The translations under genes were made by a program, and so were the position numbers. From contig NZ_JMLE01000012.1 in NCBI RefSeq assembly GCF_000685965.1, forward strand, positions 1-64,000: a stretch of DNA of 64,000 nt, given 5' to 3'. Within the stretch, counting starts at the first letter, position 1, and every line of letters starts with the position of its first letter. Below, in pieces: positions 43,018 to 50,523 of the stretch. The notes beneath the pieces were generated by a model that did no database searches, had not been told where the DNA came from, and worked only from the letters and a program-made list of their open reading frames with translations. The stretch comes from Arthrobacter sp. UNC362MFTsu5.1 (GTDB lineage: Bacteria; Actinomycetota; Actinomycetes; Actinomycetales; Micrococcaceae).

Positions 43018-44334
43018 ATGTCCGCCCTCCGAGAATCCCTCGGCTTCCTCGCAAGCCGCCTCCGCCAGGTCGGCATCTTCGTCGCCCTGATCCTGATCGT
43101 CCTGCTCTTCCAGGTCCTCACCGACGGCATCCTGCTTCAGCCACAGAACGTCACCAACCTCGTGGTGCAGAACAGCTACATCCTGATCCTGGCCATCGGC
43201 ATGGTGATGGTCATCATCGCCGGCCACATCGACCTGTCCGTAGGCTCCATCGCGGGCTTCATCGGTGCCGTATCCGGCGTGATGATCGTCCACTGGGGCT
43301 GGGCATGGTGGATCGCCATCCCCGCCTGCCTCCTGGTCGGCGCACTCGTCGGTGCCTGGCAGGGATACTGGATCGCCTACGTCGGCATTCCGGCCTTCAT
43401 TGTCACCCTCGCCGGCATGCTGATTTTCCGCGGCCTGACGCTGATCACCCTCAAGAACCAGCAGATCACCCCGTTTCCGGACGAACTCCGCGCCCTCGGC
43501 GGCGGCTTCCTCCCGGACATCAGCGGGGGCACCTCCGTCCTCGAATGGCTCACCGTCATCCTCGGGGTCGGAGGCACCGCGGCCATCCTCTTCCAGGCCA
43601 TCAAGGAGCGCCGCGTCCGCCGGAAGTTCAACCTAGAGAACGAACCCATGGCCTGGTTCGCGGTAAAGACCGCGTTCATTGCCCTGCTGATGCTCATCAT
43701 TACCTTCCTGCTGGCGAGCTACCGGGGAACACCGATCGTCCTGATCGTGCTCGCGGCCCTGGTGATCATCTACTCCGCCCTGATGAACAACAGCATCTTC
43801 GGCCGGCACACCTACGCCATCGGCGGGAACCTGCATGCAGCGGAGCTCTCCGGCATCAAGACCAAGGCCGTCACCTTCCGGCTCTTCGTCAACATGGGCG
43901 TTCTGGCGGCCCTCGCGGGCCTCGTGTTTACGGCCCGCCTGAACTCGGCCCAGCCGGCCGGCGGCACCGGGTTCGAACTGGACTCCATCGCCGCGGCGTT
44001 CATCGGCGGCGCCGCGGTGCAGGGCGGCATTGGCACCGTGGCCGGCGCCATGATCGGCGGGCTGATCATGGGCGTGCTCAACAACGGCATGTCCATCCTG
44101 GGCCTCGGCACCGACTACCAGCAGCTCATCAAGGGCCTGGTCCTTCTCCTCGCTGTCGGCTTCGACATCTTCAACAAGAACCGCAGCGGCCGCGGAGGAG
44201 GAAGCACCCTCGGCACGCGGTTCAAGCTGAAGACCACGCCTCCGGCCGCTGCAGAAAGCACGGAGACCGCCGCGGACCGCCCGGTCGCAGTGGCCGCCAG
44301 CTCCCGGCAGGCAAGCACCGTCCGGAACTCCTGA
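43018..44334 (+). CDS. gguB: Sugar ABC transporter permease, GguB type
   Basis: A 438-residue membrane protein with about ten hydrophobic segments (BPD_transp_2 family). Signatures: ILILAIGMVMVIIAGHIDLS and VGSIAGF near residue 60, GIPAFIVTLAGMLIFRGLT, and GIGTVAGAMIGGLIMGVLNN near the C-terminus, followed by a hydrophilic tail of about 50 residues rich in Ala/Thr. ATG 43018 lies 5 bases after the gguA stop with AAGGAA upstream. A strong hairpin follows the stop. Confidence 0.94.
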   Translation: MSALRESLGFLASRLRQVGIFVALILIVLLFQVLTDGILLQPQNVTNLVVQNSYILILAIGMVMVIIAGHIDLSVGSIAGFIGAVSGVMIVHWGWAWWIAIPACLLVGALVGAWQGYWIAYVGIPAFIVTLAGMLIFRGLTLITLKNQQITPFPDELRALGGGFLPDISGGTSVLEWLTVILGVGGTAAILFQAIKERRVRRKFNLENEPMAWFAVKTAFIALLMLIITFLLASYRGTPIVLIVLAALVIIYSALMNNSIFGRHTYAIGGNLHAAELSGIKTKAVTFRLFVNMGVLAALAGLVFTARLNSAQPAGGTGFELDSIAAAFIGGAAVQGGIGTVAGAMIGGLIMGVLNNGMSILGLGTDYQQLIKGLVLLLAVGFDIFNKNRSGRGGGSTLGTRFKLKTTPPAAAESTETAADRPVAVAASSRQASTVRNS

Positions 44335-44340
44335 CAAAGA

Positions 44341-44378
44341 GAGGCCGACGGCGGCAGGCAACTGCCGCCGTCGGCCTC
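44341..44378 (+). terminator. Hairpin terminator after gguB
   Basis: GAGGCCGACGGCGGCAG and its exact complement around a GCAA tetraloop, 6 bases past the gguB stop. Confidence 0.88.
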
Positions 44379-44444
44379 CGCCGCTTCTTCGGGCCTTGCC
44401 GGCGGCCCTCCGGCTGCCCCCGCGGAGCCCGCCCGCACTGGAAA

Positions 44445-44460
44445 TGTGATTTGCTTCACA
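44445..44460. promoter_or_regulatory. CRP/GlxR-like site before the 71-residue protein
   Basis: TGTGATTTGCTTCACA fits TGTGA-N6-TCACA exactly and differs from the chvE site only inside the spacer. Confidence 0.68.
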
Positions 44461-44479
44461 GTGCCGGCGCGGATAGCAT
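44451..44479 (+). promoter_or_regulatory. Promoter of the 71-residue protein gene
   Basis: TTGCTT, 17-base spacer, TAGCAT; same arrangement as the chvE promoter, with the -35 inside the CRP/GlxR-like palindrome. Confidence 0.5.
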
Positions 44480-44488
44480 TCCATCACT

Positions 44489-44502
44489 GTTAGCGATCAC
44501 AG
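44489..44502. promoter_or_regulatory. LacI-type operator before the 71-residue protein
   Basis: TGTTAGCGATCACA matches the chvE operator core TGTTAGCGCTAACA at 12 of 14 bases. Its centre is 43 bases from the centre of the CRP/GlxR-like site, the same as at chvE. Confidence 0.55.
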
Positions 44503-44515
44503 AGAAGGACCTGGA

Positions 44516-44731
44516 ATGACTGCCTCCCTCCCCGAGCCCGAGACAGCCGACGACTGGCAGCAGCTGATTGGCAGCCGTGTTGAACTGCGGATCGACGGCC
44601 GGATGGTGCGCACCGGCGAGGTGGAGGACGCCACCGATGATTCCGCCGTCATGTGGCTGCGGTTCGACGGCAATCACGGCCGGCAACTGGTGTCCAAGTT
44701 CGACGGCTACCAGGTTGTTCCCGTCAGCTGA
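44516..44731 (+). CDS. Small hypothetical protein, 71 residues
   Basis: An acidic 71-residue soluble protein: a short helix DDWQQLIGSRVELR, then beta strands MVRTGEVEDATDDSAVMWLR and QLVSKFDGYQVVPVS, suggesting a small SH3- or Sm-like barrel. I do not recognise the family. ATG 44516 has GAAGGA upstream. Its promoter copies that of chvE, so it is probably induced with the transporter. The stop overlaps the 3' end of the convergent NYN gene by 8 bases. Confidence 0.75.
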   Translation: MTASLPEPETADDWQQLIGSRVELRIDGRMVRTGEVEDATDDSAVMWLRFDGNHGRQLVSKFDGYQVVPVS

Positions 44732-45545
44732 GGGCTTTGCTTGCCGCCTTGGCAACGGGCGCGGTGGTCACTTTGAGTCCGCACCCCTGCTCGGCAAATG
44801 CCGTCAGCGTCTTGTAGCCGAAGGTCTTGTAGGTGACGTTGGGCCAGCGGTCCCGCAGAAGCTGGCCGAGGCGGGGAGCGTTGACCAGGCCCTTCACCCA
44901 GAGGGTGGGATCGTCCTTGAGGAAAGCGTGGACACTGGCTTTGTAGAGCTCAAGTTCGGTGTGCGGCGCGGTTTTCTTTTTCGCCGGCTTGGCGGGCGCC
45001 GGTGGCTTCTTCACTGCCGGCACCGGCACCACGACGGCGGGCGCCGGGATGTCGATGACATGGAAATGGTCGGCCACCGACTGCAGGACCTTGTTGACGA
45101 CGCCGGCGTTCGGCTGGGAGGTTGTCGCAACCAGTGACCGCTTTCCCAGCGCATGCAGGCGGCGCAGGAGCGGGACGAAGTCACCGTCGCCGCTGACGAT
45201 CACAAAGAGCTCAATCCATGGCATGTCCGCGGCCACTTCGAGGGCGTCGACCACCAACTCGATGTCCGCGGCGTTCTTGCTGGGCTGGTCAAACGAGAAA
45301 ATCTGGACGGGCTTGATGTTGTGGGCCAGCAGCTGGCTCCGGTACCCGGCCATGTCCGGGCGTCCCCAGTTGGCATATGCCCGCGCCAGCGCCGTTCGCC
45401 CGCCAAGGCCCGTGTCCCCCACGACCTTTTCAATGGCGCGGACCACCGTGGCCAGCGGCACGGATGTGACGTCGTTCCCGTACCCGCCGAAGAGATTCTC
45501 CATGTCCAGGAAAATAGCCACGTTCCGCTGCCGCGATCCTGCCAC
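44724..45545 (-). CDS. NYN domain protein with C-terminal OST-HTH/LOTUS-like domain
   Basis: A 273-residue LabA/DUF88-like protein. The NYN (PIN-like) nuclease domain covers about 1-155, with acidic residues in VAIFLDMENL, NAADIELVVDAL and VSGDGDFVPLLRRL positioned as in metal-dependent RNases. An Ala/Pro/Lys linker follows, then a LOTUS-like domain (YKASVHAFLKDDPTLWVKGL and NVTYKTFGYKTLTAFAEQ). The pair suggests an RNA-binding ribonuclease. GTG 45545 has GGAGG upstream. Confidence 0.87.
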   Translation of the reverse strand: MAGSRQRNVAIFLDMENLFGGYGNDVTSVPLATVVRAIEKVVGDTGLGGRTALARAYANWGRPDMAGYRSQLLAHNIKPVQIFSFDQPSKNAADIELVVDALEVAADMPWIELFVIVSGDGDFVPLLRRLHALGKRSLVATTSQPNAGVVNKVLQSVADHFHVIDIPAPAVVVPVPAVKKPPAPAKPAKKKTAPHTELELYKASVHAFLKDDPTLWVKGLVNAPRLGQLLRDRWPNVTYKTFGYKTLTAFAEQGCGLKVTTAPVAKAASKALS

Positions 45546-45590
45546 GTTAACCGTCCTCCCCCAGCGAATAGTAAACAGATCCTATCCCCC

Positions 45591-45620
45591 CGCGGGGCCC
45601 CGAAGCGGCGGGGCCCCGCC
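45591..45620 (-). terminator. GC-rich hairpin after the aldo/keto reductase gene
   Basis: CGCGGGGCCCC pairs with GGGGCCCCGC around a short loop, 8 bases past the stop of the gene at 45629 on the minus strand. Confidence 0.65.
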
Positions 45621-45628
45621 GTCGCCGG

Positions 45629-46660
45629 CTAGCGGCCGCCTTCGATCTTCCGGCTGCGCTGCTCCTGTGCCATCGGACCGTACGGGTACACGCCAACCCG
45701 GGGCTGGCTGGCCTCCGTCAGCCGCCGGGTCTCCTCCTCCGTCAGTTCAAGCTCCGCAGCGGCGAGGTTGTCCGCCAGCTGCTCCGTGGTGCGGGCCCCG
45801 AGGATCACGGACGTCACCGCGGGGCGGTCCGCCAGCCATGCCAGCGCCACCTGCGAGGGACTCACTCCGTGGTCCGCAGCGATCTTCTCCACGGTTCCGA
45901 TGACCTCCCACGTCCGCGGATCGTCATTGCGCGCCTGCCAGGCTTCCATGCCGCGTTTGGGATTCTCGCCCAGCCGGGTGGCCCCCGCCGGTGCCTCGTC
46001 GCGCTTGTACTTCCCGGAGAGCCAGCCGCCGCCCAGCGGGGACCACGGGAGCAGGCCGATCCCCGCGTCCAGCGACGCCGGAACAATCTCCGACTCAATC
46101 TCCCGGACCAGCAGGCTGTACTGCGGCTGCAGCGTCACCGGCGCGCTCCAGCCGTGCGCCTTGGCGACGTGCACAGCCTTGGTCAGCTGCCAGCCCAGGA
46201 AGTTGGAGAAGCCGTAGTACGCGATCTTTCCGCTGCTGACGGAGTCATGCAGGAAGCGCAGCGTCTCCTCCAGCGGCGTAATGGGGTCCCACGCGTGCAT
46301 CTGGTACAGGTCGATCTGTTCGACGCCGAGGCGGCGCAGCGAGTCGTCGAGGGCGCGGGTGAGATGGCGTCGGGAGGTTCCGAGGTCGTTGGGGGCCTGG
46401 CCCATGGGGAAGCGTCCCTTGGTTGCCAGGACAGCGCGGTCCCTGACCTCGGGGCGGGCGGCAAGCCAGCGGCCGATGATCTGTTCGGACACCCCTTGGC
46501 TGTAGACGTCAGCGGTATCGATGAAGTTGCCGCCTGCGGCGAAGTAGTCGTCCAGGATGGCGAAAGACGTCTCCTCGGTGGCTTCAGCGCCGAAGGTCAT
46601 GGTTCCCAGCGCGTAGTTGGAAACGACGGCGCCGCTGTTGCCTAATGTGCGGTACTGCAT
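45629..46660 (-). CDS. Aldo/keto reductase
   Basis: A 343-residue TIM-barrel reductase. The tetrad is visible: Asp and Tyr in NFIDTADVYS, Lys in VLATKGRF, His in LYQMHAWDP. Cofactor segment VTSVILGARTTEQLADNL is near the C-terminus. ATG 46660 has GAGGAG upstream; the longer frame to 46963 overlaps the neighbouring gene and is not real. It follows the epimerase-like gene by 8 bases, so the pair is probably one operon, perhaps for a sugar or sugar lactone. Confidence 0.93.
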   Translation of the reverse strand: MQYRTLGNSGAVVSNYALGTMTFGAEATEETSFAILDDYFAAGGNFIDTADVYSQGVSEQIIGRWLAARPEVRDRAVLATKGRFPMGQAPNDLGTSRRHLTRALDDSLRRLGVEQIDLYQMHAWDPITPLEETLRFLHDSVSSGKIAYYGFSNFLGWQLTKAVHVAKAHGWSAPVTLQPQYSLLVREIESEIVPASLDAGIGLLPWSPLGGGWLSGKYKRDEAPAGATRLGENPKRGMEAWQARNDDPRTWEVIGTVEKIAADHGVSPSQVALAWLADRPAVTSVILGARTTEQLADNLAAAELELTEEETRRLTEASQPRVGVYPYGPMAQEQRSRKIEGGR

Positions 46661-46668
46661 GGTTCTCC

Positions 46669-47541
46669 TCAGTCCTCGGTGGGCGTGGTGCGGTTCGAGT
46701 GGTAGCTGCGCCAGGTGTGCTCCGGAGCGAATCCCAGCAGGCGCTTGGCTTTGTCGATGGACAGCATCGTTTCGTGTTCGCCGAGTTCCTTGACCACCTT
46801 GACGCCGGGGAAGACTTCGGCGGCGAGGCTGGCACTGGACCGGCTCATGACCGTGTCCTCGTTGGCGATAATGAACGCTTCGAATCCGGGCTTGCCGTTC
46901 TCCAGTGCGCGGGCCACCGCCTGCGCACCGTCGCGGCCGTCGATGTAGCCCCAGAGGTTCCACTTCCGCAACGTGGCATCGGCGTCAAAGGAAGGGAAGT
47001 CCTCGTAGTCCTCGGGGTCCATCACATTGGAGAACCGCAGGCCCGTGATGCTCAGGTTTGGATCCCAGCGGGTCAGCTGAATGGCCATCTGCTCCTCCAG
47101 GTGCTTCACCAGGGAGTAGGTGCTTTCCGGGCGGGCCGGATATTCCTCGTCCACCGGGATGTAGGGAGGGTCGACGTCGAACGGCAGTCCCAGCACCGTC
47201 TCGCTGGAGGCGTACACCACCTTCTTGATTCCGGCCCGCCGGGCCGCCTGGAAGACGTTGTAGGTGGCGAGCATGTTGTTCTCGAAGGTGGCCGCATCCG
47301 GCGCATGGCCCGGCGCGGGGATGGCTCCGAGGTGCACGATCGCGTCAAAGCCCCCGTGGCGGTCGTCGAGGCCCAGGATGACGTCCAAAACCTGCCCGTA
47401 GTTGCGCAGGTCCACCTCGGTGAAGCCGCGGCCCCTGGTCCCCGTGCGGTCCAGGTTCAGGACGTCATGGCCGTCCTCGGTTAGCCGGCGCACCACGCTC
47501 CTGCCCAGCTTTCCGCTTCCGCCAGTCACAGCAACTCTCAT
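46669..47541 (-). CDS. NAD-dependent epimerase/dehydratase family protein
   Basis: A 290-residue short-chain (extended) dehydrogenase: MRVAVTGGSGKLGRSVVRR at the start gives the NAD-binding GxxGxxG, VHLGAIPAPG the next strand, and the catalytic YxxxK reads STYSLVKHLEEQ. The size and VVYASSETVLG fit sugar epimerases or uronate dehydrogenase. ATG 47541 has AGGAG upstream. Substrate unknown; uronate is plausible with the aldo/keto reductase downstream. Confidence 0.9.
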   Translation of the reverse strand: MRVAVTGGSGKLGRSVVRRLTEDGHDVLNLDRTGTRGRGFTEVDLRNYGQVLDVILGLDDRHGGFDAIVHLGAIPAPGHAPDAATFENNMLATYNVFQAARRAGIKKVVYASSETVLGLPFDVDPPYIPVDEEYPARPESTYSLVKHLEEQMAIQLTRWDPNLSITGLRFSNVMDPEDYEDFPSFDADATLRKWNLWGYIDGRDGAQAVARALENGKPGFEAFIIANEDTVMSRSSASLAAEVFPGVKVVKELGEHETMLSIDKAKRLLGFAPEHTWRSYHSNRTTPTED

Positions 47542-47693
47542 CAGGAACTCCTCTGGGTAGTTGTCGGCGGCCGGTCGTCCGTAGCTGCCTGCCGCCGTCG
47601 TCATTCCACCCTAGGGGCGCGGCCGCTCGGATGCAGCCCTTCTGGCTGGCCCTCTGAGTCCTAGGAAAGAACGTCCCCCGCCCGCCGGGGGCT

Positions 47694-48071
47694 TCAGCCG
47701 AGCCGGAGCAACAGGGGAAGGGTGTTGGTGATGATGGTGAAGGCGGCCGCAGCGATGCCAATGACTGCCGGGATGATCCCTGACGCCTCGCCGCGGCCAC
47801 GCGCCCTGAACCCGAGGACGGCCGCAGCCAGCTCCGGGGCCAGGATCAGCACCAGGGCGGGTCCCGCAGCGCTCACAATGACGCCCGGCGGTAGCGAATC
47901 CCCGCCGTCGTAGCCCTGCAGGGAGAGCAGCCCTTCACCAATGATCATGCCCGCCACGAACGCGGCAGGAATGGCGGCAACGGCGATCCAGGCCCAGCGC
48001 AGAAGCCGGCGTCCGGGCAGGGATCCGCCGGAATCCGGGGCGGCTGCGGGCACCGGGCTGCGTGATGTCAT
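47694..48071 (-). CDS. Hypothetical membrane protein, 125 residues
   Basis: A small membrane protein with three hydrophobic segments (WAWIAVAAIPAAFVAGMIIG, GVIVSAAGPALVLILAPELA and IIPAVIGIAAAAFTIITNTL). ATG 48071 chosen, because longer frames overlap the DUF3040 gene. Family not recognised. It follows the DUF3040 gene by 13 bases and is probably co-transcribed with it. Confidence 0.72.
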   Translation of the reverse strand: MTSRSPVPAAAPDSGGSLPGRRLLRWAWIAVAAIPAAFVAGMIIGEGLLSLQGYDGGDSLPPGVIVSAAGPALVLILAPELAAAVLGFRARGRGEASGIIPAVIGIAAAAFTIITNTLPLLLRLG

Positions 48072-48084
48072 CGGTGAAGGAGCG

Positions 48085-48402
48085 TCAGATGTGTTGCGAC
48101 TGGCCCGGCAGGCCCATGCTCGGGCGCCCGAACGGAAGCCGGCTCGGACTGAAACCAAGGGATGCGTAATAGCCGCCGGCAACCATCACGGCAAAACCGG
48201 CGACGCCCAGGTACACGAGCTGCACCACAGCGCCCGCAATCACCGCAAGGAACCCGCAGACCACGCACAGGGCACCGAGGACCACCCGCCGCATCAATGA
48301 CCAGGACTGGCCTTCCATGCGCGCGGCGAATTGCGGATCATCCTCGTGAAGCGACTGCTCCATCTGCCTGAGGACGTCCCTTTCATGTTCAGAAAGCGGC
48401 AT
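48085..48402 (-). CDS. DUF3040 domain membrane protein
   Basis: A 105-residue protein with the DUF3040 start PLSEHERDVLRQMEQSLHED and DPQFA, followed by two hydrophobic segments (VVLGALCVVCGFLAVIAGAV and LVYLGVAGFAVMVAGGYYA) and a Gly/Pro tail. ATG 48402 has GGAGG upstream. Function unknown; the family is common in actinobacteria. A DosR-like box lies in its upstream region. Confidence 0.9.
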   Translation of the reverse strand: MPLSEHERDVLRQMEQSLHEDDPQFAARMEGQSWSLMRRVVLGALCVVCGFLAVIAGAVVQLVYLGVAGFAVMVAGGYYASLGFSPSRLPFGRPSMGLPGQSQHI

Positions 48403-48460
48403 CTTTGACCTCCGAACCGGATTGATATTAAGGATCGTTCATGTAGCGGTTAAGTCAATA

Positions 48461-48474
48461 GAGCCAAAAGTCAT
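48461..48474 (-). promoter_or_regulatory. Weak DosR-like box before the DUF3040 gene
   Basis: On the minus strand ATGACTTTTGGCTC, 9 of 14 matches to GGGACTWWAGTCCC and similar to the next box (GTGACTTTGGACCC). It is followed by TTGACT. Confidence 0.35.
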
Positions 48475-48486
48475 GGGCGGATCGCG

Positions 48487-48500
48487 GTGACTTTGGACCC
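48487..48500 (+). promoter_or_regulatory. DosR-like box before the universal stress protein
   Basis: GTGACTTTGGACCC, 11 of 14 matches to the DosR consensus core GGGACTWWAGTCCC, 37 bases before the start codon. Confidence 0.5.
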
Positions 48501-48537
48501 TAGGCAGGGGGTCCCGGGCAGGCGCACGCTGGAACCC

Positions 48538-49017
48538 ATGAACACTGAAGAACGCATTGTGGTGGGCGTGGACGGCTCCGAATTCTCCACAGCTGCGCTG
48601 CAGCTCGCCGGACGCATGGCCGGCAGCCTCAACGCCCCGCTTGAGATCATCACCTGCCTCGGAACCTCCGATTTCTACCTCGCTTCCCACATGCCGCCCG
48701 GGCGCGTGCCCAGCATGGAGGAACTCGAGGAAACAGCGAAGCGCCTGGTGGACCAGGCCATCGGGAGGGCCTTCGGGGCATCTCCGCCGGCCCAGCTGTC
48801 CCGCACGGTGAAGTTCGGGCCGCCGGCAAAGACACTGGTGGATGAAAGCCGCCATGCCCGGCTGCTGGTGGTGGGCCGGCGCGGGGAGGGCGGCTTCCTG
48901 TCGCAGGTCATGGGATCCGTCAGCGGAGCCTGCGCCGCGCATGCGCACTGCCCCGTCCTGGTGGTGGGCCAGGACACCAAAGTGGCCGAACCGGAACCGG
49001 GTCCGACGTCCGGGTGA
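48538..49017 (+). CDS. Universal stress protein (UspA family)
   Basis: A 159-residue single-domain Usp. IVVGVDGSEFSTAALQLAGR opens the fold, and the ATP-binding loop G-R-R-G-E-G-G-F-L-S-Q-V-M-G-S-V-S fits the G2xG9xG(S/T) pattern. The ATG at 48538 is chosen by alignment with the family start; its ribosome-binding site is weak. Several mycobacterial Usp genes belong to the DosR regulon, which is consistent with the box upstream. Confidence 0.92.
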   Translation: MNTEERIVVGVDGSEFSTAALQLAGRMAGSLNAPLEIITCLGTSDFYLASHMPPGRVPSMEELEETAKRLVDQAIGRAFGASPPAQLSRTVKFGPPAKTLVDESRHARLLVVGRRGEGGFLSQVMGSVSGACAAHAHCPVLVVGQDTKVAEPEPGPTSG

Positions 49018-49054
49018 AGACGGGCGCCTCCACCGCGGGACTCCGGGGCGTTCA

Positions 49055-49068
49055 GTGACTTTGTGCCC
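49055..49068 (+). promoter_or_regulatory. DosR-like box before the membrane protein / devR-like operon
   Basis: GTGACTTTGTGCCC, 10 of 14 matches to GGGACTWWAGTCCC; shares GTGACTTTG and CCCTA with the box at 48487. A TAACCT at 49092 could be the -10. Confidence 0.45.
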
Positions 49069-49148
49069 TAATCCCGGTTCTCGTGCAAGCCCTAACCTGA
49101 ATGCATAAGCGCGGCAATCACCGCGTGCCAAGTCCCGGGAGCGTCGTC

Positions 49149-49862
49149 ATGAAAGCAGCAACGGCGAGCATCATCGCAGGCGCAGTCCTCCTGCTTTCCG
49201 GCGTCCTGCTGCTGCTGGACGCCCTGCGTGTCCTGGACACCGCCCTTCTGGTGTGGCCGCTGATCTTCGGCACCTCCGGCGCCGTTTTCCTGGCGGTGTT
49301 TTCCAGGAACCGCGCCAACTGGTGGGCGGCCATCCCGGGGTTTGCCCTCCTGGGGCTGGCCGCGGTGGTCACCACCACTCAGCTGTGGCCCGGTTCAGCG
49401 GGCGACTGGCCGGGCGCATTGTTCTTCTTGTTCCTCTCCGCCGGCTTCGCGGCGGTGTACTTCCGGGAGCCAGCCAACTGGTGGGCCCTGATTCCGTGCG
49501 GGGTCATGCTCACGCTCGCCTTGATGGTGGCATTGCCGCCGGGGCTGGACGGAACGCCGGTGGCCGCCGTGCTGTTCCTGGGGCTCGCCGCAACCTTCGC
49601 CACGGTGTCGCTCACCCCGGAGCGGATGAAATGGCCCCTGATCCCGGCCGCCGTGCTGGCCACCCTGGGGCTTGCCTTTGCCATTCAAGCCACCGTCACC
49701 TTCCGCACCCTGGAGTACCTGACAGCAGTGGTGCCGCTGCTGGCCGGCGCCTACCTGCTCTATTACGCCTTCCACAACCGCCGCAGCGGCCGCGGGCACA
49801 CGGGCGGGGCTATAACCGATCCGATGAAGCAAGGACTGGGTGATGCTCACGGTGGCCACTGA
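49149..49862 (+). CDS. Hypothetical polytopic membrane protein
   Basis: A 237-residue protein with about eight hydrophobic segments in pairs, each pair followed by a similar NWWA motif (RANWWAAIPGFALLG and PANWWALIPCGVMLT), indicating internal duplication. A short basic C-terminal tail follows. ATG 49149 with GGGAG upstream is preferred to ATG 49101. Family not recognised. It overlaps the devR-like gene by 20 bases, so the two are co-translated. Confidence 0.8.
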   Translation: MKAATASIIAGAVLLLSGVLLLLDALRVLDTALLVWPLIFGTSGAVFLAVFSRNRANWWAAIPGFALLGLAAVVTTTQLWPGSAGDWPGALFFLFLSAGFAAVYFREPANWWALIPCGVMLTLALMVALPPGLDGTPVAAVLFLGLAATFATVSLTPERMKWPLIPAAVLATLGLAFAIQATVTFRTLEYLTAVVPLLAGAYLLYYAFHNRRSGRGHTGGAITDPMKQGLGDAHGGH

Positions 49863-50481
49863 CCCAGCAATCGGGAACGACGTTGTTGGGGGGACGCGCG
49901 TATACATCCTGGACAGCCACGCGCTGGTCCGGACGGGGCTCCGCGAGCTGCTCGAAGAGGCGCACTTCGACGTGGTCGGCGAGAGCGGGTCGGCCTCCGA
50001 GGCAAGCCTCCGCATCCCGGCCCTGAGCCCGGACCTGGTGGTGATCGGAGCTCATCTCCCGGACGGCACCGGCATTGAAGTGTGCCGGGAAATCCTCTCC
50101 GACAACCCCGGACTCCGGTGCCTGCTCCTGAGCAGTTACGACGACGACCACGCGCTCAGCAGCGCGGTGCTGGCCGGAGCGGCCGGCTATGTGCTCCGGC
50201 AGCTGCCCGGGACCGCACTCCTGGAGGGCATCCGCCGGGTAGCCACGGGCGAATCGCTGCTGGAGCCCGGCGTCGAACGCAAAGTCATGGAAGGCCTCTA
50301 CAAAACGCAGGTGAGCCGCCGTCACAGCCGGTTGAGCTCACAGGAACTCAGGGTCCTCACCCTCATGAGCCAGGGCATGACCAACCGCGAGATCAGCGAG
50401 GAAACGCGCTTTGCCCGGGCCACGGTGACACTCCAGGTGGCGGGAATCCTCACGAAACTGGGCTTCGAGTTGCGCGGCTGA
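49843..50481 (+). CDS. DevR/NarL-family response regulator with degenerate receiver
   Basis: A 212-residue LuxR/NarL-type protein close to DevR/DosR in layout. The receiver (about 18-130) keeps the fold but has lost key residues: the phospho-acceptor Asp is Gly69 (VVIGAHLPDG where DosR has VLDVRLPDG), the acidic pair is Asp24-Ser25, and the conserved Lys is Arg in GYVLRQLPG. The HTH (about 160-210) reads LSSQELRVLTLMSQGMTNRE and then FARATVTLQVAGILTKLGF; DNA-contact residues known from DosR (Lys/Asn in EKTVKNYV) differ. ATG 49843 follows AAGGA. Probably phosphorylation-independent, or an inactive relative. Confidence 0.9.
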   Translation: MLTVATDPAIGNDVVGGTRVYILDSHALVRTGLRELLEEAHFDVVGESGSASEASLRIPALSPDLVVIGAHLPDGTGIEVCREILSDNPGLRCLLLSSYDDDHALSSAVLAGAAGYVLRQLPGTALLEGIRRVATGESLLEPGVERKVMEGLYKTQVSRRHSRLSSQELRVLTLMSQGMTNREISEETRFARATVTLQVAGILTKLGFELRG

Positions 50482-50523
50482 CACCGTTCGCCCACCGGGC
50501 GCCGGGGTCAGGGCTGCCGGGGG

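Noticed and set aside
49037-49050. GGGACTCCGGGGCG as a further DosR box
   Set aside because: Only the GGGACT half matches; the second half runs GGGGCG instead of AGTCCC.
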